Positions 62,055 to 64,000 of a DNA stretch of 64,000 nt are shown here, in pieces. Positions within the stretch are counted from its first letter, which is position 1, and each line of letters opens with the position of its first letter. The notes under the pieces were generated by a model. The model searched no databases and was not told where the DNA came from. It was given only the letters and a program-made list of their open reading frames with translations. Position numbers and translations under genes: made by a program. The DNA comes from Streptomyces mirabilis (lineage in GTDB: Bacteria; Actinomycetota; Actinomycetes; Streptomycetales; Streptomycetaceae), in NCBI RefSeq assembly GCF_039503195.1, contig NZ_JBCJKP010000001.1, positions 5,642,001 through 5,706,000 of the forward strand, given 5' to 3'.

Positions 62055-62216
62055 ATGACCAAGTGGGAATACGCAACCGTGCCGCTGCTCGTCCATGCCA
62101 CGAAGCAGATTCTGGACACCTGGGGCGAGGACGGCTGGGAGCTCGTCCAGGTCGTGCCCGGGCCGAACAACCCCGAGCAGCTGGTGGCCTACCTGAAGCG
62201 CGAGAGGTCGGCATGA
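62055..62216 (+). CDS. DUF4177 domain protein
   Basis: A 53-residue protein reading WEYATVPLLVHATKQILDTW and GEDGWELVQVVPGPNN, the DUF4177 pattern. TACAGT at 62042-62047 lies seven bases before the ATG (leaderless). It overlaps the RidA gene start as ATGA. Confidence 0.9.
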   Translation: MTKWEYATVPLLVHATKQILDTWGEDGWELVQVVPGPNNPEQLVAYLKRERSA

Positions 62217-62683
62217 GCGGCGCCGTCGAGGCGAAGCTCGCGGAGCTCGGTCTGACGCTGCCGGGCGTCGTACCGCCGCTGGCCGCCTATCAGCCCGCCG
62301 TGCAGTCCGGCGTGTACGTCTTCACGGCGGGGCAGCTGCCGATGGTGGACGGCAAGCTTCCGCTCACCGGCAAGGTGGGTGCGGAGGTCACGGCCGAGGA
62401 GGCCAAGGACCTGGCCCGCATCTGCGCGCTGAACGCGCTGGCCGCGGTCAAGTCCGTCGCGGGCGACCTCGACCGCATCGCGCGTGTCGTGAAGGTCGTC
62501 GGCTTCGTGGCCTCGGCCTCGGACTTCACCGGCCAGCCGGGTGTCCTGAACGGCGCGAGCGAGCTCCTGGGCGTGGCCCTGGGTGACAAGGGCGTCCACG
62601 CCCGCAGTGCGGTCGGCGTGGCGGTCCTCCCGCTGGACGCCCCGGTCGAGGTCGAGATCCAGGTGGAGCTGACGGAGGCGTAG
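62213..62683 (+). CDS. RidA family protein (YjgF-like)
   Basis: A 156-residue RidA-like protein that should hydrolyse reactive enamine/imine intermediates or act in a related role. Seen: VQSGVYVFTAGQLPMVDGKL, ARICALNALAAVKSVAGDLD and ARSAVGVAVLPLDAPVEVEI. The key arginine of true RidA lies in ARSAVGV. It is coupled to the DUF4177 gene. Confidence 0.92.
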   Translation: MSGAVEAKLAELGLTLPGVVPPLAAYQPAVQSGVYVFTAGQLPMVDGKLPLTGKVGAEVTAEEAKDLARICALNALAAVKSVAGDLDRIARVVKVVGFVASASDFTGQPGVLNGASELLGVALGDKGVHARSAVGVAVLPLDAPVEVEIQVELTEA

Positions 62684-62708
62684 GCGGTCGGGACCGGTGG
62701 CGGTTTTC

Positions 62709-62756
62709 TTCGCCCCCGCCGCCCCCACCCCCCGGCCCGGGGATCCCCATGGGCCC
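62709..62756. repeat. Dispersed intergenic repeat, copy E (short, inverted)
   Basis: The reverse complement of the GGGGGCGGCGGGGGCGAAG tail seen in copies A-D, much decayed on its other side. It lies between RidA and the NUDIX gene. Confidence 0.55.
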
Positions 62757-62792
62757 CTCGAACATTCGCCCGGCTCGGGATAGCCTCCGGCC

Positions 62793-63662
62793 ATGGCGAA
62801 TGGGCAGTGGTATCCACCGGAGTGGCCCGAGCGGATCCGCGCGCTCGCGGAGGGCACGCTGATCCCGGTGCCCCCCAAGCGCGCGGCCACCGTCATGCTG
62901 CTCAAGGACACCCCCACCGCCCCCGTGGTGCACATGCTGCGCAGACGCGCCTCCATGGCCTTCGCCGGAGGCGCGTACGCGTATCCGGGCGGCGGCGTGG
63001 ACCCACGCGACGACGAGCACCAGATCCGCTGGGCGGGCCCCACGCGCGCGTGGTGGGCGAACAGGCTCGGCACCGACGAGACGTCCGCCCAGGCCGTCGT
63101 CTGCGCGGCGGTCCGCGAGACGTACGAGGAGGCCGGTGTCCTGCTGGCCGGGCCCACCCCGGACACCGTGGTCGGCGACACCACCGGCGAGGACTGGGAG
63201 GCGGAGCGCGCGGCCCTGGTCGCCCGTGACCTCTCCTTCGCCGAGTTCCTCGACCGCCGCGGACTCGTGCTCAGGTCCGACCTCCTGGGCGTCTGGACCC
63301 GCTGGATCACCCCGGAGTTCGAGACCCGCCGCTACGACACCTGGTTCTTCGTGGCCGCACTCCCGGAGGGCCAGCGCACCCGCAACGCCTCCACGGAGGC
63401 CGACCGCACGGTCTGGATCCGCCCCGCGGACGCGGCGGACGGGTACGACAAGGGCGAGCTCCTGATGATGCCGCCCACCGTCGCGACCCTGCGCCAGCTC
63501 ATCCCGTACGACAGCGCCGCCGACGTCCTCGCCGCCGCGCCCGCCCGTGATCTGACCCCCGTCCTGGCCAAGGCCCGCCTGGAGAACGGCGAAGTCGTCC
63601 TCGCCTGGCCGGGCCACGACGAGTTCACCAAGCACATCCCGACCGGTGGAGCCCCCGCATGA
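62793..63662 (+). CDS. NUDIX hydrolase
   Basis: A 289-residue hydrolase. The NUDIX box is AAVRETYEEAGVLL at about 108-121, with the glycine side GGGVDPRDD before a long insert; GTLIPVPPKRAATVMLL precedes it. The late segment TRWITPEFETRRYDTWFFVA is typical of the larger acyl-CoA/NUDIX19-like group. TAGCCT six bases before the ATG suggests a leaderless message. It is coupled to the next gene by ATGA. Confidence 0.92.
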   Translation: MANGQWYPPEWPERIRALAEGTLIPVPPKRAATVMLLKDTPTAPVVHMLRRRASMAFAGGAYAYPGGGVDPRDDEHQIRWAGPTRAWWANRLGTDETSAQAVVCAAVRETYEEAGVLLAGPTPDTVVGDTTGEDWEAERAALVARDLSFAEFLDRRGLVLRSDLLGVWTRWITPEFETRRYDTWFFVAALPEGQRTRNASTEADRTVWIRPADAADGYDKGELLMMPPTVATLRQLIPYDSAADVLAAAPARDLTPVLAKARLENGEVVLAWPGHDEFTKHIPTGGAPA

Positions 63663-64000
63663 CCGACGCCGCAGCTCTCCCCGGCCAGCCGCGAGGCGGG
63701 GTCCTCTCCGGCTCCGCCACCCCGCGCGCCGTCAACGTGCTCGCGCCCAACGCGTCCGCGATGACCCTGGACGGCACCAACACCTGGATCGTCTCCGAGC
63801 CGGACTCCGACCTGGCGGTGGTGATCGACCCCGGGCCCCTGGACGACGTGCATCTGCGCAATGTCGTGGACACCGCCGAGAAGGCGGGGAAGCGGGTGGC
63901 GCTGACCCTGCTGACGCACGGGCACCCCGATCACGCCGAGGGCGCCGGGCGGTTCGCGGAACTGACGGACACGAAGGTGCGGGCGCTGGATCCGGCGCTG
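63659..64000 (+). CDS. MBL-fold metallo-hydrolase (cut by window end)
   Basis: The first 114 codons of a metallo-beta-lactamase-fold enzyme. It reads LDGTNTWIVSEPDSDLAVVI, then IDPGPLDD and the metal motif LLTHGHPDHAEGAGRF. This is the hydroxyacylglutathione hydrolase/LACTB2-like branch. ATG 63659 overlaps the NUDIX stop. The rest lies outside the window. Confidence 0.9.
   Translation, partial: MTDAAALPGQPRGGVLSGSATPRAVNVLAPNASAMTLDGTNTWIVSEPDSDLAVVIDPGPLDDVHLRNVVDTAEKAGKRVALTLLTHGHPDHAEGAGRFAELTDTKVRALDPAL

Overview
The window is a chromosomal segment of a Streptomyces (or a very close actinomycete). Evidence seen in the sequence: very high G+C with G/C at almost every third codon position, GTG and TTG starts, many genes whose start codon lies 6-7 nt after a TANNNT -10 box (leaderless transcripts), a WhiB-like protein of the WblA type, and the small actinobacterial ribosomal protein bL37. 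From memory, gene order resembles the S. coelicolor interval around the kyn genes, purA, recR, ask-asd and wblA; this was not checked by a search. All gene names are assigned by reading the proteins.

Layout. 0.1-4.0 kb: tryptophan to anthranilate catabolism (tryptophan 2,3-dioxygenase, kynureninase, a TetR regulator and an alpha/beta hydrolase that is probably the formamidase). 4.1-10.9 kb: two paralogous DesK/NarL-type two-component systems, the first preceded by a secreted hydrolase and fused in frame to an acyltransferase; an identical 19-bp motif lies upstream of each set. 11.0-15.8 kb: a CYP107-type P450, then a two-gene ABC exporter divergent from a GbsR/MarR regulator with a clear palindromic operator. 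15.9-19.8 kb: ethanolamine use (APC permease divergent from eutBC). 19.9-24.6 kb: a diacylglycerol-kinase-like protein, purA with a structured leader, and a Tat-exported 5'-nucleotidase. 24.8-29.3 kb: conserved hypothetical, GntR regulator, class III aminotransferase, DJ-1/PfpI protein and MarR regulator, with a striking double palindrome between the divergent genes. 29.4-37.5 kb: Ser/Thr kinase, a frameshifted SLATT-domain gene, ybaB-recR-DUF5063, a TSUP permease, and many broken genes. 37.8-45.5 kb: ask-asd, a SigE-family sigma factor with its membrane partner, SURF1 and an S9 peptidase. 45.8-50.2 kb: a two-RCK ion channel protein, a ferredoxin-like protein and a GH3 lipoprotein. 50.3-53.3 kb: a decayed accessory patch (broken membrane protein, frameshifted cytidine deaminase, integrase remnant) with bL37, a GNAT gene and tRNA-Pro(CGG). 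53.4-64 kb: core membrane and envelope genes (Pr6Pr protein, metallophosphoesterase, GatB/YqeY protein, class A PBP), wblA, a pair of ArsA-type ATPases, and a DUF4177-RidA-NUDIX-MBL run cut by the window end.

Two themes stand out. First, regulatory DNA is unusually readable: shared or palindromic operators can be matched to adjacent regulators. Second, broken genes cluster at 31-37.5 kb and 50.3-53.2 kb; several breaks are single-base indels in G runs and could be true decay, phase variation or sequencing error. A family of dispersed GC-rich intergenic repeats appears at least five times. I saw no CRISPR array, complete insertion sequence, prophage, rRNA or biosynthetic gene cluster.
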